DNA of 64,000 bases from Nymphaea colorata (GCF_008831285.2 NC_045147.1:21406981-21470980); one strand, 5' to 3'; counted from the first letter of the stretch, positions 26,699 through 38,820 are shown. Notes: generated by a model from the sequence alone, not told the origin. Numbers and translations are program-made.

Positions 26699-26800
26699 AA
26701 TGTTCAATACTATTATTGTTGCTCTAAATCAGTTATTATATTGGTATCTGCAATGATGTATGGCGTGGGAAACTTTTATAGTAATTTATCGATTACTATA

Positions 26801-26831
<31 letters not shown>

Positions 26832-29800
26832 ACTAGAAAAGAAAAACACATCTTGCATATAACCTTTTTTGGATGAATACATTTTCTCACAGTTCCAAAG
26901 AAGGTGGAAGCTCCATCCAACTTCTTATATTTTAAGAAAGATGATCTGCTTTCATTGTCTTGAGGTGTAGCCCTCACTATGTAAATTAAAAATATAGTAA
27001 AATTGCACACATTTTTTCTGTAAGTTTGCCCAGCACGTTTTGATACGCGTTCCCCAAAAAATGGCTTTCGTAGCATCAACGTTTTGATAATAGAAAATCC
27101 AATATTTCTCATAAAAACAACTTGATTGAAAACATGTTTTATTTCAAAATAACTTTTATAAATATATTAGGACATTTATATTTTATTTAAAATAACTTTT
27201 TAACAAAAAACTAAAAGGTCTGTTTTTTTTTATCCCTGACATAATTGTTATGTATTCGAAAAACTACGAACCCAACAATCTTAAATAGTTTTTCTTTTTA
27301 TCATTTCCTCCATTGAATATTTACTATTGAGCTTTGATTGGATACGCTCTTCCTTGGATCAAATTTTTCGTGAGCTTGATCTCGGCTTGACACTTTGTGA
27401 TTTTTTTGGGGGTTAAACTTAGAAAATGGGTGAGTGATTTGAATTTCTGTATTTTCATAGGTATCATTCAAATACGTCAAATGAAAAACAGAATAAGTTT
27501 CACGTGTCACCAACGAAGAAGCAAAGGCAAGCGACCCTCTTATTCCATGACGGCGGACCCCGTCTCTACAATACATACGGAAAAGCTCAAGGCCAAAAGC
27601 CTATCATTGCCAACAACTCTGGACCACAAGCTTCTCAATAATCGCAACTTTAGGTTGTTTTGGGGCCCCGTGGTTGGGGTTCACCATATATCCGAGTCGT
27701 GAGTCGCCGGATTTCGTCGTAATTGAAGCTCATCTTTTTTCATCTGCACTATAAAATTTTATGACCTAGCCCAGTCGAGTCACCGAATCAACTCTCTGAT
27801 CCAGTAACCTAGTCTTCAGTCGATTCGAGTCCGAGTCACAAATTTGATTTTTACTTCTCTAAGTCACTCACGGTCCGCGATTCGTTCAAAAGAGTTTCTT
27901 AGCATAAAAAAAAAAAAAAAAAAAGAGAGAGAGAGAGAGAGAAGTTCAATAATAGACCTTTGCATAAGTTAGCATGAGAAGGAATTTTTTGAGTAATAAG
28001 TCGCTCACGCTTTGGCTTTTCCAAAGGCAACAAAGGTAGTATGGGCTGGTAAGGCACCTAATGCTTGTCATGCTTTGCAAGTTACAACCCCACATGTCAC
28101 TGCTCAATTTTCACTTTTAAGTCAGGACATGTTAGCAATGGAGATTAAGTCACCATCAATTTTACTTTAAAGTGTAATCATTGTCATATATATATATATA
28201 TATATATAGTGTATGGGTATTATATGGTGAAAATTTTCTCGGGTATAATACAGCAAAGTTGTATATATCCATAAAATCTTGACAACTTTTTAAAAAATTT
28301 AAAACATTTAATAAATCTTGAAAAAATATAATAAATAAAAATATTAAAAACACCAAAAAACATGTATAATATGTATTTTTTTCACGTTTTTTTATTTTTT
28401 GAAATTAAAAAAAAAAACATGTTTTTTTTCACGTTTTATATGACTGAGTTGTTTTTCGGTGTTTTATGTGACAATGCATGTAACCCAACCATAATCATGC
28501 AGCTGACATTGTACTCTCATCAATATACTACCGCCTTTGTTGGGGACACGATACATGTTACTCTCCTATGCTTTAAATGGTGGTTGCCCAAGCATAATTG
28601 CCTATTTTATTTACATAATGGTTTTTTTATATAATGTACTCTGTATTATATTAGTGCCATTTGAAGCTACTTCGATACCATATATCCAATAAGCCACTGC
28701 AGTGAATATATATCTCTGCTATTAGTTGTCTGAAATATATTTTTTTCCTTTGAAAATTGCCTACCTATTTGACTTGTTGGACAATTCCGGACAAGAGATT
28801 ACGTATTAGGCTTGTTAGACGATTGATAGCGTGCATGTAGGCGTATATGACAATGGATAAAAGCGTACAAATTTACAAATTAGTTAGATCTAATCAATTT
28901 TTAGATTGATGCATTGGACAGTGCTACTATTCTCAAATAGCCATTTAGGGAAAACTTCATTCTCTATTATAATTTTGCTTACAATTTTAATAATAAATTT
29001 AACTTTTGCAACAAGTGGCACACATTGATCAAAGGTATCAAGTAGTTAACGAAGGTAAGCTTTGTTTGAGGATTATATCTCCACCATTTTAATTATCTTA
29101 ATTTTTTAAATTATTTATTTGATTATTCTTTAGAAAAGTACAATTATCACTAGAAAAACATGACAAAAAACTATGCCGGCAATTTTCTTGCATGATGTCG
29201 TTGCCCTTGAGCCAAGCTAACGTAAAGTTGTTTTTGTTTGATCGTGAAACTCATATCCACAATAATTTGAGATATGTTCTTAGGATCTCAGATCCATTTC
29301 CTTTTATTCCCTTGTTAATCTGACCTTATAAATTTTATGATTTTTAACATGTATTATAAACCGATGACCTCTCAACTAATAATTCACATCCTGATGACCA
29401 AAATCACGCAAATTTCGGAAGCCAAACAGGATTTCGAATTTTCTCAAAATTCAAAATATGGTTGGAGGTGGAGAATATTTCGGTACTCACGTAGAATGAT
29501 ATTATAACAAGAAGGGCATTGAGGGTGATGGCGGCCACGACCGAATGAAGTGAAAATAATGTTGTTGGTCTTTGCTTTAACGGCCGGCTAATTGGGGGCA
29601 GCGACTGCAAAGGAAAGAAAAACCAGTCCCAAAAAAGGAGGAAGCCGATCCCGCCATCCTTCCGTGTTTGATTTTGGTTCCTCTCTCTCCGCGCCAGCGA
29701 CGGCACTCCGCGACCTCGTGCCTGCGGCTCGTGACCACCAAAAGGAAGAGAGAGAATGACGGGACCTTGGAATTCTGAGAGGCCTCAATGACGGCAACTG

Positions 29801-31049
29801 CGTCGGATTTAAGTGAGATGTCGATTCCCTGCCGTTTCAGAAGATTCTGATCCCCGCGGCTTGAACTGAAGAAAGTTACATCGATATCCTCTCCGGGAAT
29901 GCTCTTGAGAATCATTTATTAAGAGCAATGCCGCCGGCCGCCGGTGACTCGATTCCAGGGATGCTCATTTCTGCATATAAAGGTAAAGCAAGTTTTAGTT
30001 GTGTGATTTTATGTGTCTACGTCAAGACGATCTCCCTTTACTTATACCGTCGTTTTCAAGTAGAAGAACGGGAGACAAAAAGGTTAAATGACATATATGT
30101 GGAAAATAAGAAAATTCGGTCTCTTTTTAGTACTGTTTTTCTCAAGTTTCCGCTCATTTTTAACCCGCCAATTTTAACGTAAAACGTTTGTTAAAGAAAT
30201 GAAAAAATCAGGAAAAAAACTTGGTTTTAGTTTTATTTTGTTTTTCCGCAATTTGTTTTTTAGGAACAAAGTAATATCTAGCTGATTGATTCATTTTTCC
30301 TTGTTTCAGAAGTTTGTCAACTTTTATTTTCAAATTTTCCCGGGCTTCTAAAATTAACGATGTAAAAAATTCAGTTCCATTTTGCGGTTCAGCCTTGGAG
30401 GGCATTTTTTGAAGTGACATTCACGTTTTACCCTAAAACTTTTTTTTTTTTTCAAATGAACGGCGCTGCGACTCAGGAACGCAGTTGACTGGTGGCCAGG
30501 CCGCCAGAGGACGGGTCGTTACCGAAACCCTAACGGCAGGGCACCACCCTCGATATAAAAATGCCCTTCACTTATGAAAATCGGATTGTTAAACGTATCG
30601 GCCAGGGCGCCGTTCCGGTTAGTCAGCCAATGCGGCGAATCAATTGAACCGATGGAAAAAAAAAAAACGTAAAGTGTATAAAAATTAATAAAACCTTAAA
30701 ATATTATTTAAACAGGAAAAGGTTTTCAAAAAAAACAAGTGTATTTTTTCTTTTAAGTGTATTCAAACAGCCCCCACCCCAAAGGTGTTGTGAGTTTATG
30801 TTTATGGGAGCAAGTAGCTTTCCATCGACACCGATATATTAATAAAATAATGATAAATGTCTGACTTGATTCGATACACCAATACGTTTTAATCAACCGA
30901 TATGGGAAATCCGATACTCGAGCACTGCTTCTAACCGAGACATGGTAACCGAGTCCAACAAGAAAGGTGAAGCGTATGTGAGGGCTAATGGCGTTTTGGG
31001 TATTTCGGCACAACATGCTTCCCCCTTTTCAGGCCCAAACAGCAGAGCA
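25861..31049. other. AT-rich intergenic spacer
   Basis: It begins with the FAX3-like promoter and leader (CT-rich at about 25.90-25.93 kb). After that are (TA)n at 26674-26699 and 28186-28208, (GA)n at 26801-26824, an A-tract plus (GA)n at 27906-27941, and a gagtc/gactc-rich patch at 27.68-27.90 kb. An unassigned reading frame near 29.6-29.9 kb is listed separately. No gene is recognised. Confidence 0.55.
29745..29915 (-). pseudogene. Possible orphan exon or gene fragment, function unknown
   Basis: On the minus strand an ATG at 29915 opens about 57 codons of balanced composition (starts MILKSIPGEDIDVTFFSS, later DISLKSDAVAVIEASQ). The composition differs from the AT-rich surroundings, and the frame then runs into low-complexity sequence. 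A splice donor such as AAG|gtcccg near 29.76 kb is possible, but no second exon was found. I do not recognise the family. It could be a captured fragment or chance. Confidence 0.2.
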
Positions 31050-31200
31050 CCGAGAGGCACGGCGGGAGAGCGTGGGGCCCACGGCTAGGGGTTAATGCAG
31101 TTTCCCCGCATTTATTAACCCCCTTTAAATGCGCCTCAAATAAAGTTGGGTTGGCGTCTCCATTTAATGGGATTTAAGAGCGAAGCCTTTTCATTGTGAG
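31050..31200 (+). promoter_or_regulatory. Distal promoter block shared with copy 2, displaced upstream of copy 1
   Basis: This stretch shares GCATTTATTAACC, AAGTTGRGTTG and CATTTAATGGRATTTAA, in the same order and similar spacing, with 58110-58185 upstream of copy 2. It is therefore the duplicated distal promoter of copy 1, although it now lies about 2.4 kb before the TATA-like element rather than about 0.25 kb. Confidence 0.6.
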
Positions 31201-32038
31201 CCCTACTTTTCACATCTAATTTCAAATAGGGGCTTCATTTTTGCACTGAAATAAAAAACTTAACACGCGGTTGCTTTTATAAATCTTAACAACTCTTTCC
31301 TTCAAATTTACACATTTCATAGAAATTATTTTGCATAATTCAACAGCAAAATAAGCAACGCTGTAAATATTAATGAATATCGGCTAGATATATTATTTTA
31401 TATAAGTTGTGCAAATATTAACGTGTATTGGCTCCCTTTTGATGTAGTTGGGAGCAAGAAGAAGCTAAGATTTTTTTCAGGAGCGGGCCAAACAGTTCAT
31501 AGAATTTGTCAGGACAGAGACAAACTAAATCCGAATATAAAAAATATATTATTCAATAAAAAATTTTCAATTTTTGTAATATATATATTTTTTTTCAAGT
31601 AGTTGGAATGAAGCCATGACATAGGCGACCCCCCTCCCTTCGCCCTTGAATACTAGTCTATGCCGTTATGACTTTTAACTTTGGTTTTTACACAAGTAGG
31701 AAATTAATATTTACAAATAGGTGCAACACATGCTTATAATTGAAAACGTGTTTTGGCTTATGTTTCTAAAAATAATTTCATATTTTGTATATGTCTTTGA
31801 TTGTTTACTACACATAAAAATGGTGTGAGTTCAACTTATTTGTTAAATGAAGTATGTAAATCACATCTATTAATTTACTTTAATCCTCTATCAGTTTGTA
31901 ACCCATTCTATACACGATATTCACTGTTCAAATATTTTAAAACAGCTCACTCTTTTCTTAAAATTTTTATTACAATTATGATATTTTACGTGATCTATGT
32001 AGTCAGGGTTATTAAAATTGCAATAGTCAATACCTAGG

Positions 32039-32072
<34 letters not shown>
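32039..32072. repeat. (TA)n microsatellite
   Basis: About 17 TA units directly next to the left end of the element at 32075-32460. Confidence 0.95.
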
Positions 32073-32074
<2 letters not shown>

Positions 32075-32075
<1 letters not shown>

Positions 32076-32460
32076 GGCTGCACAAATATACGTGAGTTGT
32101 TTATAAACAAGTGGAGCTCGAATTCAAATATATGCGGAAATGTAAAACCAGTCGAGTTCTTTAATAACTCAATTTTGAACTCGACTTAATAACATTGAAC
32201 TATAAGGAGGAAATAATTAACAAATAGCAACTAAACAGGTCAACTAAATGAGATATGCTTAACATAAACAAGTTAAACAAATCAAGTTTAGGCTCGACGT
32301 TGTATCAACAAGTCAAGGTCGAGCAAGTTCTGTCGAACTTGACTTGAGTTCGAGCTCGAGCAAGTTCTGTCAAACTTACTTGAGTTCAAGCTCGATTTGG
32401 TGAGTTAAGTCTAGTTTGAAACGGGCCCAATTCTAACTGGACTCAACTTGTGTGCAGCCC
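32075..32460. mobile_element. Non-autonomous element, ~386 bp, ggctgcaca ends
   Basis: ggctgcaca (32076-32084) and tgtgcagcc (32451-32459) form a perfect 9-bp inverted pair. Looser pairing continues inward (gtgagttg / caacttg). The interior is full of gagctcga, aagttctgtc and tcgagc phrases, as at 14.6-14.9 kb. It lies within the extra DNA upstream of receptor-kinase copy 1. Confidence 0.6.
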
Positions 32461-33493
32461 TTAATCTGTGTACGTGCCAGTTGAACAAATATTCTTAACC
32501 AACGATATGATAACGTGTTGAGTACCGATCTGACGGACCTCCAAAAGCAGTTACGGTGGATCAAATTCTAAAATGCATAGGCCTTCTTTTGTTATTTACA
32601 TAAAGATATGTACTTTAATGTCAAATTTCTATGTACAGATGAGAGTAGGGCTATAATTTGCTCCTACCTTCTCTTTGGTGGCATTACTGACGGAGTCGAC
32701 CCTTATTGCCCGCCCTCCTGCCATAAATTTCAGGAGCGCCACCCGCCGGCGTCTTCCTCTTCCGGCCACTTCATTTCATGTGGAGCCTGCCTTGCTCTTC
32801 GAAACGCTAATCGGGTACTTATTTTTTAAAGGAAATTTGGAAGCAAACAACTGACTGATTTTTACCAAAGACTTGTTTATTTGTTCAAATAATAGGGTTT
32901 TAAGGAAGAAAGGGCAATTAAATAAACCATAATATAAACTTACAGTCGACGCATGGATAACGAAATGAAGTAAACGGATCGGGTTACCAGATTAACGGTG
33001 TGATTATAGATCTATTGGACAGAATTGTAATATGTAAATTCAGATCTCTTTATTAATTGGATTCAAATTCGTCGTGTGGCTTCACGGACCAATCCGAATC
33101 TGAGTAAGACAGGGAAGGCGTGAAACGGCGGGGGTATTTTCGTCAAATGGGGGCCACATTATTCAACCATTCAAAGGCCACCTGTATACACATGGCAAAT
33201 GCCCACATCAAATGACCGCTGAATATCACATGCCACGTGTCTGCCAGCTCGGACGGAGCCAGTGGACGTATTGGCAATATTATAATCAATTTTTGTTTTC
33301 AGTTTTCAGATTTATGCCTTCATTTTTAAATATCTGGTCACGTCTTGGCATTGATATTACATTGCAGTTTACCCCTCGAATACACTAATGCATAAGTTTA
33401 GCATTGTTAGGCAGAGGTAGTGTGTAGTTAAGCAAAGGTAGCGGCCGGATTAAGAAAATTTTTAAAGTGAGGGACCTTTTAGGTAAGATTCTG

Positions 33494-34510
33494 CATTATA
33501 AGAGAGAACACGACGAGAAAGAGAGAGCGAGAGCATTCACTACCTATTTTTCCGGCCAATGCAGCGATTTGCCGGCGAGTGTGTTATCGCCAAAAGCGTC
33601 TCTCCTCTACGGCATTTGTGACCGAGATCTACTGGCATTTCAGTGCACTCGGAGGCACGGACTCAACTGAAGGCGAAGCTGTTTAGTTGCGGGCCTTCCC
33701 CTTTTCTTGCCTGAAATATTTCGACTCTTTTCTGCGAGTAGAACGGGTTTTCTGGCCGTAGGGGTGCTCGTGGAGTCAAATGGTGCTCCGAGGACAGGCA
33801 TTCGCGTGATTTTCTCGAGTTTAGGTGTTCTGAAGAGTGGCGTTTCCTGGCCGCGGAGGAAATCTCCAGCTTCCTGCATTTGCTCATTGTCCGTGGACTG
33901 GAGCGCAAGGAGATAACCGAGTTACATAGAGATTTTCCGATTCTGCGGAAATCTGAAGGTTCAAACAGGGGAATGGAATGTTAAGAGTCGCTGTCCTTAC
34001 AACACGAGCTGTCTCTGTTTCGAATAGTTCCTTACAGTAACCCGGTACTGTGGAGTACCCTACCGCGCCCAAAATCTCGGTAGGTTCTTGACTCATCCCA
34101 GTCATTTTCATCATCGTTCTGAAGAGTCGTCGCCGAAAATATAGGTGATTTTCGTTGTCGGAAAGTTAAAATCTTATCCGTTTCGTTGAATCCTTTCTGT
34201 TCTACAGTTGCGTGTTTCAGTCTTATGTTCTCATCTGATGATTGGAAGATCTCCGAGCTTCTAGAGCCAAAACGTATGAGCAATCGCTCTTTGAGGTAGT
34301 TTATTCCGTTTCTTGTTGCTCCAATCAAGCTGAAACTCACAGAATGACAGTATTCGCTTTCTCTGCGAGCAATAGAAACCTCACCTCTTTGTAATCTTGG
34401 ACACTAGGAGAAAATAGTGGAGGATTTTTCTTTTCCTGGTCGTTTTCAGTTCCCGCGAGTCCGACTCCAAGTTGATGGAGACCTAGATGGTCATCGTTAC
34501 CTTCTCGACG
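33494..34510 (+). promoter_or_regulatory. Core promoter and ~1-kb leader of IRK/PXC2-like copy 1
   Basis: A TATA-like cattataagag at 33494-33504 is followed by a roughly 1-kb GC-richer leader up to the conserved ATG at 34511. The leader aligns by eye with that of copy 2 (58.42-59.43 kb), sharing the segments ttttccggc, gcatttg.ggccgagatc and tctggccg. Several upstream ATGs open short reading frames. Aligned to copy 2 their frames shift, so leader peptides do not look conserved. A strong acceptor-like sequence (ttcctggtcgttttcag) ends near 34449, so a leader intron in this copy is possible. Confidence 0.5.
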
Positions 34511-37500
34511 ATGGGAACAATCTTGAACACTCTAGAGCTTTTCTTGCTATTCTTCCTCCTCGGCGTCCTTGCTGTACACCCGGCGATCTCGGCCGTCCCC
34601 TCGCTTAACGATGACGTTCTTGGTCTCATCGTCTTTAAGGCTGATCTACACGACCCAAGCTCTGCCTTGACGACGTGGACAGAAGATGATGACTCGGCCT
34701 GCAATTGGGCAGGAGTGACGTGCGATCCCCGTACAGGCCGAGTTACTGAGCTCGTTCTCGACGGCCTCGCCCTGAACGGAAAGATCGGCCGGGGTCTCTC
34801 TCGCCTTCAATCCCTGCGCAGATTGTCTCTTGCTAGGAACAACCTCACAGGAACTATTAGCGCCCACCTTGCAATTATTGAAACCCTGAAGATCATAGAC
34901 CTGAGTGAGAACCAACTGTCGGGGACAATACCCTCCGAGTTCTTTGAACGATGCGCATCTCTTGAAGTCCTATCACTTGGCCACAATGCCCTACAAGGTC
35001 AAATTCCGGCGAGTTTGAGTTCGTGCCTGACTCTAACTGTTCTCAATTTCTCCTCCAATTCTCTTTCTGGTGGGCTGCCCGATCGCATTTGGTCGCTAAC
35101 TGCGCTCCGAACATTGGATTTGTCCGGAAATTCTTTTGAAGGCACGGTCCCTCAGGGGATTAAAGCTCTTAGTAACTTACAGACGTTGGACTTGAGCGGG
35201 AACGGGTTTTCCGGCAATATCCCGGACGATATCGGCGGCTGTTCGTCTATGTGGACCTTGAATTTTGGCGACAATGTGTTCTCTGGTGTGTTACCAAGTT
35301 CGATCCAGAAGATTAATCTGACTTCATTCAGAGTGCACAAAAATCGGTTGAATGGTGAAATCCCAAGATGGATTGGGGACCTCAAAGCATTGGATACATT
35401 GGATTTTTCAAGCAATGGCTTCTCCGGCGAAATACCGGACGTAATCGGGCAATTATTAGCGCTCAAGACGTTGAATCTTTCAGGTAACCTATTAGTTGGC
35501 AGTATACCAGAGAGTTTGAAGAACTGCGACAAACTTTCGGTCGTTGATTTTAGCCGGAATCGGTTCGTTGGAAAAGTGCCGGCGTGGATTTTTAGCTCGG
35601 GTTCACAGGGCTCTCATTCGGGCAATACCGGGAGTGTTGAGATCTTGGATTTGTCAGGAAATGGATTCTCCGGCGAACTGCCAACGGAGGTCGGGTTTTC
35701 GCTGAATCTGGGGCTTTTGAATGTGTCGGGGAATTCACTTGGACCAAGTATTCCAGTGAGCATTGGTGAACTGATGGTCTTACAGAAGTTGGATCTCAGC
35801 AAGAATCAGTTTGGTGGCAATATTCCATCTAGTCTGGGAAAATGCTCGTCGTTAACTACATTGTGAGCCTCTCTCTCCCCCTTTTCCTCCCTCCCTCTCT
35901 TTCTTTCTTTCTCAATCACACATTACGGTACTTGTCTTTACTTTGAAAATGTTAGATATATTTTCTGGTTACATATTTTATCGTTTGACATGCATAGAAA
36001 ATTACAGTTGCTGCATTGTTTCTTTTCATCTAAAACGTGGATTTTGTTTGTGTGGTTACAATTTTCATCTCTTTGGCCTGCATAGGACAATTTGGAGCAC
36101 AAATCACGATTGCAAGAGATGCTATATGGCATGATGCTGCCATCTTTTAAGCATATAATCGGTCATTCAGTAATGGGACCAAGTCTATTTGGCATTATCT
36201 GAGGAGTTGTTCTGAGTAGAACACCTGAATCTATGGTTGTTTTAATATAGTAAGAAAAGGACCACCCTGTTTTATACCACATGAAAAAATTCCTTTCATG
36301 TTCTGTTTAGGCGTTTAGTATGCAGGTGCAGCATAGAACTTGCTAGTTCCCGAATTTCAGTTTGATGGCATTTGCTTGAAATACACTGGCAGTTTGCGTT
36401 TTTACCTATGGCGAATTTTGTACCCTAGTAGCTGCAAGCAACCAGCTACGTGCTCCAACTTTCACCATTTACCAAAAGCATTTTTTGTTTGCCTTGACCT
36501 CTATTAGGCCAGGATTCTGTAGCCTGTGGCGGGTTTAACTTGATGACTTTCAATCGCATCATGTTGATAGATTCTCATTGACTAATTTCATATCTTTCTG
36601 ACTATGTATAGTCTGTTCTCACCAGTTTCTTGCCTAAACAATTTTAGAATTGATTGAGAATCTGATTTTCTATTTTATTGTTTCTTATTTTCTCTGGTTT
36701 CTTCAGGATTTTATCACACAACAACCTCACTGGACCCATGCCAAGTGACTTAGGCAACCTCTCCCAGCTCCAAATACTAGACCTGTCTGACAACAACCTC
36801 ACTGGCCAAGTTCCTCAACAGCTTGGAAATCTTTCCCACCTGCAGTCTTTCAACATCTCCCAAAACAATTTTCAAGGAGACCTCCCAGACTCTGGCATCT
36901 TCCCTAACCTTTCCCCGGTGGATTTTTCGGGTAACCCTTTTCTCTGTGTTTCTCGCTTGAACAAGTCCTGCCCTCCTGTTCTTCCCAAGCCCATTGTCCT
37001 CAACCCAAATGCCACAACAGATGCCCCATCCTCAACTTCAGAGGCCAGGAATGCCTTTTCTGCTATCCGACACAAGAAGATCATCTTTAGTATCTCTGCT
37101 CTTGTTGCAATCTCTGCAGCAGCAGCAATTATTCTTGGTGTTATTGCTGTCACCGTCCTCAACCTCCGTGCACGCACTGCATCTCCTACTCTTACACATG
37201 CTAATCTCGACTCGCTTAGTGGCTCTCCAAGTACGGATGGAACTGTTGGTGTTGCTGGTGCCTATGGGAAGCTTGTCATGTTTTCTGGTGAAGGTGATTT
37301 TAGTGCTGGTACTCATGCTCTGCTTAACAAAGACTGTGAGCTTGGCCGTGGAGGTTTTGGCACTGTTTACCACACTGTTCTTCGTGATGGTTGCCCGGTT
37401 GCGATCAAGAAACTGACAGTTTCCAGTCTGGTGAAGTCGCAGGAGGATTTTGAAAGGGAAGTTAGAAAGCTTGGAAAAATCCGTCACCCAAATTTGGTTC

Positions 37501-38174
37501 AGCTCCTAGGCTACTATTGGACCCCTCAGTTACAGCTCCTCATCTATGAATACGTCTCTGGTGGTAGCCTTTATAGCCTTCTTCATGAAGAGCAAAATGG
37601 CAATTGTTTCACTTGGTCTGAAAGGTTCGACATAATCTTCGGCATTGCCAAGGGCTTAGAGCAGCTTCACCAATCTTGCAGGCCACCAGTCATCCACTAC
37701 AACCTTAAATCCAGCAATATACTCATTGATGGCCGGACTCGCGAGGCAAAGGTGTCGGATTTTGGGTTAGCGAAGTTGCTGCCCATGTTGGATCGCTATG
37801 TGCTTAGCAGCAAGATTCAAAGTGCTCTTGGATACATGGCACCTGAGTTCGCCTGCAAGTCGGTGAAGATCAATGAGAAGTGTGACGTGTATGGCTTTGG
37901 AGTGCTAATTTTGGAGGTGGTTACAGGAAAGAGGCCTGTGGAGTACATGGAGGATGATGTCGTTGTGTTGATTGATGGGGTTAGGACAGCTCTAGATGAA
38001 GGGAGAATTTCAGAGTGGGTGGATGCTAGAATGGCTGGGAAATACCCGGCAGAGGAAGTAGTGCCTGTGGTGAAGTTGGGCTTGATATGTACCTCACAGC
38101 TGCCATCAAACAGGCCAGCCATGGGGGAGGTGGTTCACATACTCGAATTGATACGTGGTCCGGCAGAAAGCTGA
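34511..38174 (+). CDS. LRR receptor-like kinase, IRK/PXC2 subfamily, copy 1 (two exons)
   Basis: Exon 1 is 34511-35862 and exon 2 is 36707-38174. The intron is GT-AG in phase 2, and the product has 939 residues. The start is the ATG aligned with copy 2; an in-frame ATG at 34487 would add eight residues. In order: signal peptide (about 1-29), N-terminal cap (LNDDVLGLIVFKADL, CNWAGVTC), a long LRR array to about residue 510, the CVSRLNKSCPP cap, a membrane span at about 576-602, and a kinase domain. Kinase motifs are the P-loop GRGGFGTV (664-671), AIKK Lys 685, HYN in place of HRD (781-783), DFG (802-804) and APE (829-831). The family is IRK/PXC2; in Arabidopsis IRK is a polarised plasma-membrane protein that limits root cell division. 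The C-terminus stops four codons before the position used by copy 2. Confidence 0.92.
35863..36706. other. Intron of receptor-kinase copy 1
   Basis: An 844-bp intron that starts gtgagc with a CT-rich run and ends ttcttcag. No LRR-coding sequence or inserted element is visible. The copy 2 intron (60819-61649, 831 bp) is similar in length but diverged in sequence. Confidence 0.7.
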
Positions 38175-38820
38175 GAAGGATTATAATTAGTTAAAAGAAG
38201 AATCTGGGTTTTCCGGGGAAGCGGAATCCGAGATCTGCATTTCAGCCACGAAGTCAACTGTACCAAAATTTTTTGGATCATAGAATGGCTGGTCAATGAA
38301 GGATGACCTGCAAATTGTGTTTGTTTGTAGCCAAGTTTGTGTTCGTTTTTTACTGGTTTTCTCACCATTTTGTATTTCTTTTTTCCTTCCGGAATGTGTC
38401 TATTCCGACTATCGGATTCCTTTTCACCGGATGAAGGCCCTTTTAGTTCTACTTTTCCGTTTCTGATAAAAGTTTCTGCTAGTGGCGGGGTGGACGGTCT
38501 TCATATGTTTGGCTATTATGAGTTGCAATTTTACAGGCGACAAAGTGAGTAGTAAAATGTGCGTCTGCGTCTGCATCTGCAACAAATGCTTCAAGAATCT
38601 CTTTTACCACTTGGAACCTTTCCGTGTACTAACTAAACTTTTTTTGCCTCTTACCATCAGGTTGCGAGGCCGGACGTAATAAATAGATTGGGGAAAAATT
38701 AACTTACGGTGGCAGCATGTGGCTTCTTTAATGATTAAAGTATTCTCCCTTGAAGGTACTGGAAAACCTACTCATGACGCACATGGGCGTCTTTTCACCA
38801 AGTAGCTTGGGCATTGAATG
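38175..38820. other. 3' flank of copy 1, homologous to that of copy 2
   Basis: Similarity to 63130-63660 continues past the stop: ttataattagttaaa, gggttttccgg, then ctctttaatgattaaa-type and cgcacatgggc segments in the same order. This marks the approximate downstream limit of the duplicated block. Confidence 0.6.
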
